DNA from: JALZDI01 sp965653225
Lineage (GTDB): Bacteria; Actinomycetota; Actinomycetes; Propionibacteriales; Nocardioidaceae
DNA: 23,412 bases
Direction of reading: 5' to 3'
Assembly: GCA_965653225.1 (NCBI GenBank)
Contig: CBFGZI010000052.1
Location: 1 to 23,412, forward strand
Below are positions 17,042 through 23,412 of the stretch, piece after piece. Each line of letters begins with the position of its first letter. The first letter of the stretch is position 1. The position numbers and the translations under genes are program-made. Below the pieces are notes generated by a model. It ran no database searches and was not told the DNA's origin. It saw only the letters and a program-made list of their open reading frames with translations.

Positions 17042-19423
17042 TCAGTGCGACCAGCGCCACTCGCGCACCTCGGGCATGTCCATCCCCTGCTCCACGACGT
17101 AGCGGTGGTGACGCGTGCGCATGTCCGCCATGTGCTGCCGCACACCGGTGGCCCGGCGCGCCAGACCGGGGACGCGGTCGATGACGTCCATCACCAGGTG
17201 GTAGCGGTCCATGTCGTTGCGGACCACCATGTCGAACGGGGTCGTCGTCGAGCCCTCCTCCTTGTACCCGCGCACGTGCATGCCGTTGTGGTTCGCGCGA
17301 CGATAAGTCAGCCGGTGAACGAGCCAAGGATATCCGTGGTAGGCGAAGATCACCGGCCTGTCGGTCGTGAACAGCGCGTCGTACTCCGCGTCGGACAGCC
17401 CGTGCGGGTGCTCCTCGGCGCCCTGCAGCCGCATCAGGTCCATCACGTTGACCACGCGCACGCGCACGTCGGGCAGGTGCCGGCGCAGCAGGTCGGCGGC
17501 GGCGATGGTCTCCAGCGTGGGCACGTCGCCGGCGCACGCCAGCACCACGTCGGGGTCGCCGTCGTCGTTGCTCGCCCACTCCCAGGTGCCGATGCCGCGT
17601 GCGCCGTGCAGGCCGGCCTGCTCGACGTCGAGCCACGACGGCTGCGGCTGCTTTCCGGCGACCACCACGTTGACGTAGTCGCGGGTGCGCAGCACGTGGT
17701 CCATCGTCCACAGCAGGGTGTTGGTGTCCGGTGGCAGGTACACCCGGATCACGCCGGGCTTCTTGTTGACCACGTGGTCGATGAACCCCGGGTCCTGGTG
17801 GCTGAACCCGTTGTGGTCCTGGCGCCACACGTGCGAGGTGAGCAGGTAGTTCAGCGACGGGACCGGCCGGCGCCAGGTCAGCTCGCGGCTGGTCTTGAGC
17901 CACTTCGAGTGCTGGTTGAACATCGAGGAGACGATGTGGGTGAACGCCTCGTAGGAGGTGAACAGCCCGTGTCGCCCGGTGAGCAGGTAGCCCTCGGCCC
18001 AGCCCTGGCAGGTGTGCTCCGACAGCATCTCCATCACCCGGCCGTCCGGGGACAGGTGCTCGTCGGTCGGCAGCGTCTGGGCGTTCCACGCCTTGTCGGT
18101 GACCTCGTAGAGCGTCTGCAGCCGGTTGGACGCGACCTCGTCGGGTCCGAACACGCGGAAGCTGCCGGTGCCGTCCGGCGCGGTGCTGCGGCGCATCACA
18201 TCGCGCAGGAAGGCACCCGTGGCCAGGGTCGGCTCGTGCATCTCCGCCCCGGGTGCGGTCACCTTCACCGCGTAGTCGAGGACGTCGGGCAGGTCGAGGT
18301 CGCGGGTGAGCAGGCCGCCGTTGGCGTGCGGGTTCGAGCCCATCCGCCGAGTCCCGGTGGGCGTCCAGGCGGTCACCGTGGCGACCGGGACGCCGTCGGC
18401 GTCGAACAGCTTGTCGGGCCGGTATCCCCGCATCCAGGCCTCGAGCATGCCCCGGTGCTCGGCGTTCTCGCGTACGGCCGAAAGCGGCACCTGGTGCGCG
18501 CGCCAGGTGTTCTCCACCGGAAGGCCGTCGACCTCCTTCGGGCCGGTCCAGCCCTTCGGGGTGCGCAGCACGACCATCGGCCAGCGTGGCCGCTGTCTGC
18601 TGCCCCGCCGTGACCGTGCCTGCTGCTGGATCGCCGCGATCTCGTCGAGGCAGCGGTCGAGCGTGGCCGCGAGCCGCTGGTGCATCGTGCGGGGGTCGTC
18701 GCCGGCGACCAGGTACGGCTCGTAGCCGTAGCCCCGCAGCAGGCTCTCGAGCTCCTCGTCGCCGATGCGTGCGAGCACGGTGGGGTTGGCGATCTTGTAG
18801 CCGTTGAGGTGCAGGATCGGGAGCACCGCGCCGTCGCGGCGGGGGTCGAGGAACTTGTTGGAGTGCCACGACGTCGCCAGCGGGCCGGTCTCCGCCTCGC
18901 CGTCACCGACGACGCAGGCCACCAGCAGGTCGGGGTTGTCGAACGCGGCGCCGAAGGCGTGCGAGAGCGCGTAGCCGAGCTCGCCGCCCTCGTGGATCGA
19001 CCCCGGCACCTCGGGTGCGACATGGCTGGGGATGCCGCCGGGGAACGAGAACTGCCGGAACAGCCGGCGCATGCCGGCCTCGTCGCGTCCGACCGAGGGG
19101 TAGGTGTCGGTCCAGCTCCCCTCCAGCCAGGCGTTGGCGACCACGGCCGGACCCCCGTGGCCCGGCCCGGTCACGTGGATCATGTCGAGGTCACGCTGCC
19201 GGATCACCCGGTCGAGATGGGTGTGCACGAAGTTCAGCCCCGGCGTGGTGCCCCAGTGGCCGAGCAGCCGCGGCTTGATGTGCTCGGGCCTCAGCGGCTC
19301 ACGTAGCAGTGGGTTGTCCAGCAGGTAGATCTGCCCGACGGACAGGTAGTTCGCCGCGCGCCAGAACGCATCCGCCTGCGCGACCTCGGACCTCGACAGC
19401 GGCTTGGTGCTCACGACCTGCAC
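17042..19423 (-). CDS. xfp: Phosphoketolase (xylulose-5-phosphate/fructose-6-phosphate)
   Basis: A 793-aa thiamine-diphosphate enzyme that splits xylulose 5-phosphate (and often fructose 6-phosphate) with phosphate to acetyl phosphate and glyceraldehyde 3-phosphate (or erythrose 4-phosphate). Characteristic segments are WRAANYLSVGQIYLLDNPLL, LGHWGTTPGLNFVHTHLDR, VTGPGHGGPAVVANAWLEG, GGELGYALSHAFGAAFD, VVGDGEAETGP, LHLNGYKIANPTV, and in the C-terminal half SMFNQHSKWLK, HVWRQDHNGFSHQDPGF, PPDTNTLLW and FAYHGYPWL. Length and ends match the family. The start is GTG 19423 with GAGG 7 nt upstream; GTG 19414 is an alternative. It is first gene of the operon with ackA and the cupin gene and gives the bifid-shunt pair: carbon flux to acetate with one ATP per acetyl phosphate, bypassing decarboxylation of pyruvate. 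Confidence 0.97.
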   Translation of the reverse strand: MQVVSTKPLSRSEVAQADAFWRAANYLSVGQIYLLDNPLLREPLRPEHIKPRLLGHWGTTPGLNFVHTHLDRVIRQRDLDMIHVTGPGHGGPAVVANAWLEGSWTDTYPSVGRDEAGMRRLFRQFSFPGGIPSHVAPEVPGSIHEGGELGYALSHAFGAAFDNPDLLVACVVGDGEAETGPLATSWHSNKFLDPRRDGAVLPILHLNGYKIANPTVLARIGDEELESLLRGYGYEPYLVAGDDPRTMHQRLAATLDRCLDEIAAIQQQARSRRGSRQRPRWPMVVLRTPKGWTGPKEVDGLPVENTWRAHQVPLSAVRENAEHRGMLEAWMRGYRPDKLFDADGVPVATVTAWTPTGTRRMGSNPHANGGLLTRDLDLPDVLDYAVKVTAPGAEMHEPTLATGAFLRDVMRRSTAPDGTGSFRVFGPDEVASNRLQTLYEVTDKAWNAQTLPTDEHLSPDGRVMEMLSEHTCQGWAEGYLLTGRHGLFTSYEAFTHIVSSMFNQHSKWLKTSRELTWRRPVPSLNYLLTSHVWRQDHNGFSHQDPGFIDHVVNKKPGVIRVYLPPDTNTLLWTMDHVLRTRDYVNVVVAGKQPQPSWLDVEQAGLHGARGIGTWEWASNDDGDPDVVLACAGDVPTLETIAAADLLRRHLPDVRVRVVNVMDLMRLQGAEEHPHGLSDAEYDALFTTDRPVIFAYHGYPWLVHRLTYRRANHNGMHVRGYKEEGSTTTPFDMVVRNDMDRYHLVMDVIDRVPGLARRATGVRQHMADMRTRHHRYVVEQGMDMPEVREWRWSH

Positions 19424-19596
19424 GAAGAGCCTCTACCCGGGTCGCGCGCTGCCCACACGGGCGGCTGCTTGCGTCCGGCGAGGCGTGCGCGGACTCGCGC
19501 TGACAGCGCACACCCCCGCCGTGAGGCGTCAGTTCTTCGACATTGTGAAGCGCCAAACTCCGGGTTGCGGCAGCCACGCGCCATGTCTCCGGGGCC

Positions 19597-19642
19597 GCAT
19601 GGATGCTTCCCTCGGGTTGTGAGCCCAGGGAAGCATCCATGC
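19597..19642 (-). terminator. Long perfect hairpin after the LysM gene
   Basis: A 16-bp perfect stem (gcatggatgcttccct with agggaagcatccatgc) closes a 14-nt loop containing GGG/CCC. It begins 18 nt past the LysM gene stop and probably ends that transcript. It also separates this gene from the xfp operon. Confidence 0.75.
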
Positions 19643-19659
19643 GCCAAGGAAACGGCCGG

Positions 19660-20022
19660 TCAGTGGTCGAGCGGCACCGCGATCTTGGTCCCGACCTGCA
19701 GCGAGCCGTCCATCGAGTTGAGCTCCTGGATCTGGTCGATCAGGTCGCGCGGGTCCTGGCCGGGTGCGGCACGGGACGCGATGGTCCACAGCGTGTCGCC
19801 GGACTCGACCTGGACCATGCGTACCGGGACCGGCTGACCCCGCTCGGCGGTGCCGGTCGCGGTGTCGGACAGCACCACGAACAGCACCGCCAGCACCGCG
19901 ACCAGACCGGTAAGGAACACCACCAGCCGTCCGCGGCGGGTCAGCCGCAGGGGCCCGGCGCCGACGTGGGTCGTCCGGGGCTCGACCCGGGACCGGGCCG
20001 GTGCGATTGCCATGCTGCTCAT
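19660..20022 (-). CDS. LysM membrane protein, probable SOS-induced cell-division inhibitor (ChiZ/DivS/YneA type)
   Basis: A 120-aa protein with a basic N-terminal segment (to about 32), one transmembrane helix (LVVFLTGLVAVLAVLFVVL, 33-51), a short outside linker and a LysM peptidoglycan-binding domain from VQVESGDTLWTIASRAAP to KIAVPLDH (about 70-118). This is the architecture of mycobacterial ChiZ (Rv2719c), corynebacterial DivS and Bacillus YneA, small SOS proteins that delay division. In mycobacteria this gene lies directly between lexA and nrdR. Three LexA boxes lie upstream (20143-20228), and this is the only gene that could use them in the gap. ATG 20022 is chosen because GGAGG is 6 nt upstream, although ATG 20037 would add five residues. 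The division role is inferred from family and context. Confidence 0.85.
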   Translation of the reverse strand: MSSMAIAPARSRVEPRTTHVGAGPLRLTRRGRLVVFLTGLVAVLAVLFVVLSDTATGTAERGQPVPVRMVQVESGDTLWTIASRAAPGQDPRDLIDQIQELNSMDGSLQVGTKIAVPLDH

Positions 20023-20142
20023 CGAGAACCTCCGCATGTGGTCCGCGCCGCGCGGGCGCGTCGAATTCCTGGCTGTGTGATGCGCGCACCGCCGTTGTAT
20101 CGGCGTCCACCGACAGGCGACCCGCCTACTCGGGCCGCGCAG

Positions 20143-20174
20143 TCGAAACTATGTTCGATCGAACGCATGTTCCC
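20143..20174 (-). promoter_or_regulatory. Two abutting LexA (SOS) boxes upstream of the LysM gene
   Basis: TCGAAACTATGTTCGA (20143-20158) and TCGAACGCATGTTCCC (20159-20174) match the actinobacterial consensus TCGAAC-N4-GTTCGA at 11 and 10 of 12 fixed positions. They touch end to end, so LexA dimers could bind side by side. They lie 121-152 bp upstream of the LysM start, near where its promoter would be. Confidence 0.8.
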
Positions 20175-20212
20175 TTTGTACACGGGGCCGCCGACAGCGG
20201 GCAAGGGAATCC

Positions 20213-20228
20213 TCGAAGGTGTGTTCGA
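20213..20228 (-). promoter_or_regulatory. Third LexA (SOS) box upstream of the LysM gene
   Basis: TCGAAGGTGTGTTCGA matches TCGAAC-N4-GTTCGA at 11 of 12 fixed positions. It lies 54 bp beyond the second box, in the same gap, so it may add cooperative binding or looping. Confidence 0.7.
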
Positions 20229-20400
20229 TGGGTCATGCGCGCGGTCGCCGGCCGGCCCGGACGTCGGCAGGACGCGACGCATCCAGCGCGCTCCCCGATG
20301 CAAGTCGTGAAGCGAAGGTGGGCGTGCGCCCGGGGTCAGCCGTCGGCCGGAGACGTGGCCCCCGCAATGCCGGAGGTCGGCGCTGCGCCCATCGCGTGGA

Positions 20401-21249
20401 TCAGCGCGCCGAGGACGACCTACGCATCCGCCGCCGGCCCTCGAACCGCATCACCGGCTCCAGCCGCATCATCACGCTCGGCGCCAGGGAGGTCAGCCGC
20501 ATCAGGCCGCCGCGCCACGCGGGAACGGTGCGCACCACCCGCTGCCCGCCGAGCAGGTCCACCGCGGCGCGGCCGATCTCGTCGGCGCTCAGCAGCCGCC
20601 CGCCGGAGTGGACCAGCGCCGCGGCCTGGCCGCGCGGGTCCATGCCCGCCACCAGGTCGGTGTCGACCCCGTCGGGGCAGATCGCGTGCACCCGGATGCG
20701 CCGCCCGCGCAGCTCGCTGTCCAGCGAGGCGGTGAGCGAGACGACGGCGGCCTTGGTCGCGGCGTACACCGACAGCCCCGGCACCGGGCCCAGCGCGGAC
20801 AGCGAGGCGACGTTGAGGATCTGCCCGCCGTCGGTCATCGCCCGTACGGCCGCTCGGCAGCCCCAGATCACTCCGCCGACGTTGACGTCGACGAGCGCGC
20901 GAACCTGCTCGGAGCTCTGCTCCACGATCGGCCCGTCGAAGCCGACACCGGCGTTGTTGACCCACACCGCGAGCCGCCCGTGACGCGCTGCCTCGGCCGC
21001 GACCGCGTGGTGGCTGTCCTCGGTGCGCACGTCCTGGGCGACCCCTGCGGCGGCGCCGATCTCACCGGCGGTACGCCGGGCTGCCTCGGCGTCGAGGTCG
21101 CTGACCACCACCACGTACCCGCGGAGCACGAGCTGCTCGGCGATCGCGCGCCCGATGCCGCGAGCGCCTCCGGTCACCACCGCCACGTTCTTCGTGAGTG
21201 GCCCTGAGACTGGCCCTTGATGTGACGGGTCCTCGTGCCTCGACGTCAT
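20401..21249 (-). CDS. Short-chain dehydrogenase/reductase (SDR)
   Basis: A 282-aa NAD(P)-dependent oxidoreductase of the classical SDR fold. The dinucleotide motif is TGGARGIG (26-33), the adenine-side acidic residue is in VVSDLDAEAA (favours NAD), the structural motif is VNNAGVG (about 98), and the catalytic Ser is in VASLSAL, with YAATK (Tyr about 162, Lys about 166). Substrate specificity is unknown. The C-terminal 70 residues extend past the core and end in an Arg/Met-rich MRFEGRRRMRRSSSAR that might contact membrane. ATG 21249 with AGGG 8 nt upstream is used. It lies between lexA and the LysM gene, an unusual insertion in a normally tight neighbourhood. It is divergent from lexA, so a LexA box at 21355 may also affect it. 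Confidence 0.92.
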   Translation of the reverse strand: MTSRHEDPSHQGPVSGPLTKNVAVVTGGARGIGRAIAEQLVLRGYVVVVSDLDAEAARRTAGEIGAAAGVAQDVRTEDSHHAVAAEAARHGRLAVWVNNAGVGFDGPIVEQSSEQVRALVDVNVGGVIWGCRAAVRAMTDGGQILNVASLSALGPVPGLSVYAATKAAVVSLTASLDSELRGRRIRVHAICPDGVDTDLVAGMDPRGQAAALVHSGGRLLSADEIGRAAVDLLGGQRVVRTVPAWRGGLMRLTSLAPSVMMRLEPVMRFEGRRRMRRSSSAR

Positions 21250-21354
21250 GGCCGAAACCCTAGACCCGGCTCCTCCCGCCGAGACTGCGCAAACCCCTCG
21301 GTGCATCCGGGCCGTTAGCGCACTCTCGACGCTAAGGACGCGCCACGCGACACA

Positions 21355-21395
21355 TCGAACAGGTGTTTGAAACTTTCGACGGGCAGGTCTAACGT
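21355..21395 (+). promoter_or_regulatory. lexA promoter with LexA box
   Basis: TCGAACAGGTGTTTGA (21355-21370) matches the LexA consensus at 11 of 12 fixed positions. It overlaps TTGAAA (21367-21372), a candidate -35, which is followed after 17 bp by TAACGT as a weaker -10. LexA autoregulation is the known pattern. The gap is shared with the divergent SDR gene. Confidence 0.65.
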
Positions 21396-21431
21396 CAGGC
21401 CTGGCGTTACGGTCATCCATCCCCGCAGGCG

Positions 21432-22166
21432 GTGAGGTCATTGGCGAAGAAGGCCCCCAGCAAGGTCCGCGAGCTCCCCGACGGTCCTCCCGACGCGTCC
21501 GGGCTCACCCCGCGTCAGCGCCGGGTCCTCGACGTCATCCGCGACTCGGTCGAGCGCCGCGGATACCCGCCGAGCATGCGCGAGATCGGCGAGTCGGTGG
21601 GACTGACCAGCTCCTCCAGCGTGTCCCACCAGCTGCGCTCGCTGCAGTCGAAGGGGTTCATCCGGCGCGACCCCAACCGGCCGCGTGCGCTGGAGATCCT
21701 CCACCCCGACTCCCCCGACACGACGTCGTCGACGGCGCCGGTGGCCCCGGCGGACGCCTTCGACGAGACCGGCATCGGCGACGAGCGGCCCGCCGCCACC
21801 TACGTCCCCCGCGTGGGACGCATCGCCGCCGGCGGCCCGATCCTCGCCGAGGAACGCGTCGAGGAGATGCTGCCGCTGCCACGCACGCTGGTCGGTGACG
21901 GCACGCTGTTCATGCTCGAGGTACGCGGTGACTCGATGGTCGACGCCGCCATCTGCGACGGCGACTTCGTCGTCGTACGCCAGCAGCCCACCGCCGAGAA
22001 CGGCGAGATCGTGGCCGCCATGCTCGACGACGAGGCCACCGTCAAGACGCTGCAGAGGAAGCGCAACCAGGTGTGGCTGCTGCCGCACAACGACGCCTAC
22101 GAGCCGATCGACGGCAACGGCGCCGTGATCCTCGGCAAGGTCGTCGCCGTCCTCCGACGCGTCTAG
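21432..22166 (+). CDS. lexA: SOS response repressor LexA
   Basis: A 244-aa repressor with self-cleaving S24 peptidase domain. The N-terminal winged helix runs LTPRQRRVLDVIRDSVERRGYPPSMREIGESVGLTSSSSVSHQLRSLQSKGFIRRD. A 45-residue linker follows. The cleavage site is the Ala133-Gly134 bond in RIAAGG. The catalytic dyad is Ser168 (VRGDSMVDAAICDGDFV) and Lys205 (ATVKTLQRK). It represses DNA-damage genes until RecA filaments trigger cleavage. GTG 21432 is used; TTG 21441, after GGTGAGG, is a possible alternative. Upstream is its own LexA box. On its left is the divergent SDR gene, on its right a small SAP-like gene and dinG, as expected for this locus. Confidence 0.97.
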   Translation: MRSLAKKAPSKVRELPDGPPDASGLTPRQRRVLDVIRDSVERRGYPPSMREIGESVGLTSSSSVSHQLRSLQSKGFIRRDPNRPRALEILHPDSPDTTSSTAPVAPADAFDETGIGDERPAATYVPRVGRIAAGGPILAEERVEEMLPLPRTLVGDGTLFMLEVRGDSMVDAAICDGDFVVVRQQPTAENGEIVAAMLDDEATVKTLQRKRNQVWLLPHNDAYEPIDGNGAVILGKVVAVLRRV

Positions 22167-22360
22167 CCCGACCTCGACCTGCCCCGGTATTCGTCGACGG
22201 TCAGAGCAGCGTGTTGCCGTCGTAGCCGCGACCAGGTGATATCGGCGTGCTGCCGGCTCATCCGGTCGTTCACCGTGCGTGTGGTCGTGCCTCCAGACCA
22301 CCCCGTGCGTGTAGAAGCGGGCACTTGGGGCAATGGACCGGCGAGGAGGTGAGATGTGCG

Positions 22361-22630
22361 ATGCCTCAGAAGAGTCCTGGTCCTTCGGTGAAGGACAAGA
22401 AGATGTACGAGGAGCTGCGCAAGAAGGGCGACAGCAAGGGCAAGGCCGCCCGCATCGCCAACACGGCGTCGAAGACGTCCCGTGCCAGTACCGGAAGCAA
22501 GGGCGGCAAGCGGGGCAGCTACGACGACTGGTCGAAGGACGAGCTGATGAAGCAGGCCAGAAAGGTCGGCATTGCCGGTCGCTCCTCGATGACCAAGAGC
22601 GAGCTGGCCAAGGCACTGCGTAACAGCTGA
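22361..22630 (+). CDS. DUF7218-type small protein with Rho-N/SAP-like C-terminus
   Basis: An 89-aa, highly basic protein: MPQKSPGPSVKDKKMYEELRKKGDSKGKAARIAN opens a conserved helical segment found in many actinobacterial small proteins. After a Gly/Ser/Lys linker, the end YDDWSKDELMKQARKVGIAGRSSMTKSELAKALRNS resembles the Rho N-terminal/SAP helix-extension-helix fold, which binds nucleic acid. The molecular role is not established. ATG 22361 has GGAGGTGA about 9-12 nt upstream; the overlapping ATG 22354 leads to another frame with no such similarity. The 194 bp before it contains a direct repeat CCGTGCGTGT (22273 and 22303) and probably the promoter. It lies between lexA and the convergent dinG. 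Confidence 0.85.
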   Translation: MPQKSPGPSVKDKKMYEELRKKGDSKGKAARIANTASKTSRASTGSKGGKRGSYDDWSKDELMKQARKVGIAGRSSMTKSELAKALRNS

Positions 22631-22663
22631 CCCGAGCACACCCGGTGTTGCAAGTCTCGGGTC
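22629..22663 (+). terminator. Terminator hairpin after the SAP-like gene
   Basis: GACCCGAG pairs with CTCGGGTC (8 bp), closing a loop with a nested ACACC/GGTGT. It starts at the stop codon and lies between convergent genes. A second hairpin, CTCCTGA/TCAGGAG (22683-22702), overlaps the dinG stop. Confidence 0.5.
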
Positions 22664-22695
22664 ACCACCGCGCGAGGCGGAGCTCCTGAGGGTGG

Positions 22696-23412
22696 TCAGG
22701 AGACCGCCTTCGTGGTGGTGGCCCGACCGGTCGCGGCCCGGTCGAGCCGCTGCAGCGCGGCGACCACCACGTCGCGGTCGGTGGTCGCCCACATCGGCGG
22801 CAGCGAGCTGCGCAGGAACGCGCCGTAGCGGGCTGTGACCAGGCGCGGGTCGAGGATCGCGACCACCCCGCGGTCGGTCGTGGTCCGGATCAGGCGCCCG
22901 GTGCCCTGCGCCAGCAGCAGCGCGGCGTGGGTGGCCGAGACCGCCATGAACCCGTTGCCGCCCGCCTTGGCCACCGCGCGCGAGCGTGCGCTCATCAGCG
23001 GGTCGTCGGGACGCGGGAACGGGATGCGGTCGACGATCACCAGCTGGCAGGTCTCCCCTGGCACGTCCAGCCCCTGCCACAGCGACAGGGTTCCGAACAG
23101 GCACGCGTGCGGGTCCTCGACGAACAGCCGCTTCAGCTCGGGCAGCTGCGCCTCGCCCTGGCACAGCACGGTCAGGTGCGGCAGCCGTTCGCGCGCAGCC
23201 TCGGCCGCGGCCTCCGCGGCCCGCCTCGAGGAGAACAGGCCGAGCGTCCGGCCGCCGGCTGCTTCGGCCAGCGCGCAGATCTCCGCCAGCTGTGGCTCGC
23301 CGAGCCCGTCACGACCCGGCTGCGGCAGCTTGGCCGCGACGTACAGGATCGCCTGCTTCCCGTAGTCGAACGGAGACCCGACGTCGACCGCGCGCCAGGG
23401 CAGCACGGCGGG
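22696..23412 (-). CDS. dinG: DinG-family ATP-dependent DNA helicase, C-terminal part
   Basis: The last 238 codons of a superfamily 2 helicase whose N-terminal part lies beyond the right edge. It contains a helicase C domain with GTLSLWQGLDVPGETCQLVIVDRIPFPRPDDPL (motif V region) and ALLLAQGTGRLIRTTTDRGVVAILDPRL (motif VI, Q-x-x-G-R-x-I-R), the pattern of DinG/XPD-like enzymes. Family members unwind 5'-3', act on R-loops and recombination intermediates and often bear an iron-sulphur cluster; the cluster cysteines would be outside the window. It sits beside lexA, which is the usual actinobacterial location. The frame is open to base 23412, so the gene continues. Confidence 0.93.
   Translation of the reverse strand, partial: PAVLPWRAVDVGSPFDYGKQAILYVAAKLPQPGRDGLGEPQLAEICALAEAAGGRTLGLFSSRRAAEAAAEAARERLPHLTVLCQGEAQLPELKRLFVEDPHACLFGTLSLWQGLDVPGETCQLVIVDRIPFPRPDDPLMSARSRAVAKAGGNGFMAVSATHAALLLAQGTGRLIRTTTDRGVVAILDPRLVTARYGAFLRSSLPPMWATTDRDVVVAALQRLDRAATGRATTTKAVS

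Larger units (their letters stand above)
20023..20400. other. Intergenic region between the LysM gene and the SDR gene
   Basis: No gene is supported here. An open frame of 94 codons on the minus strand ends as ATGA over the LysM start, but it covers the LexA boxes and has no plausible protein. Functional content is the three LexA boxes listed separately. The remainder, 20229-20400, shows nothing I can name. Confidence 0.5.

Noticed and set aside
20019..20303. 94-codon minus-strand frame ending as ATGA over the LysM start
   Set aside because: It covers all three LexA boxes, has no Shine-Dalgarno and no recognisable protein features. The overlap with the LysM start is probably chance.
22354..22623. 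Alternative frame starting at ATG 22354
   Set aside because: It is out of frame with the recognisable DUF7218/SAP-like protein and has shadow-type composition.

Overview
This window comes from a high-GC actinobacterium. All coding regions have strongly GC-biased third codon positions, and GTG and TTG starts are common. The dinG, lexA, LysM protein, nrdR and nrdJ neighbourhood and the LexA boxes of the form TCGAAC-N4-GTTCGA are actinobacterial. The protein sequences feel like Micrococcales (Intrasporangiaceae or Dermacoccaceae), but no rRNA is present, so that placement is only an impression.

Layout. 1-5.3 kb: the tail of an upstream, probably secreted protein and a strong terminator; a RecQ-like helicase of the RqlH type; a small PLDc_N-type membrane protein; then two minus-strand genes, a patatin-like lipase and a secreted acid-phosphatase-like phosphoesterase. 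5.3-9.9 kb: a 690-bp non-coding stretch with hairpins and short repeats, then the minus-strand pair nrdR-nrdJ (regulator and B12-dependent ribonucleotide reductase). The nrdR-nrdJ spacer holds 13-bp tandem repeats and a GC hairpin, and the region upstream of nrdR holds palindromes and DnaA-box-like motifs. 9.9-10.4 kb: non-coding DNA with about four tandem copies of an 82-bp repeat. 10.4-15.6 kb: a small unknown protein; a LigD-type ATP-dependent DNA ligase divergent from an atypical HhH-GPD glycosylase/endonuclease; two GNAT acetyltransferases; and a membrane diguanylate cyclase. 15.6-19.4 kb: a minus-strand operon xfp-ackA-cupin (phosphoketolase, acetate kinase, small cupin). 19.6-23.4 kb: a LysM membrane protein, a short-chain dehydrogenase, lexA, a small DUF7218/SAP-like protein and the C-terminal part of DinG.

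How it works together. The right end and the nrdRJ pair form a DNA-damage and dNTP-supply neighbourhood. LexA sits next to dinG, and three good LexA boxes lie in the gap whose only outgoing gene is the small LysM membrane protein. By synteny and architecture that protein is the SOS-induced division inhibitor (ChiZ/DivS/YneA type). In mycobacteria lexA, the LysM gene and nrdR are immediate neighbours. Here an SDR gene separates lexA from the LysM gene, and about 10 kb (ligase, glycosylase, acetyltransferases, diguanylate cyclase, phosphoketolase operon) separates the LysM gene from nrdR, with the 82-bp repeat array at one edge.

There is no phage, transposase, CRISPR, rRNA or tRNA gene that I can support. 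The best candidates for something undescribed are the 82-bp repeat array, the triple LexA-box control region, the compound nrdR/nrdJ control sequences and the structured non-coding region at 5.3-6.0 kb.
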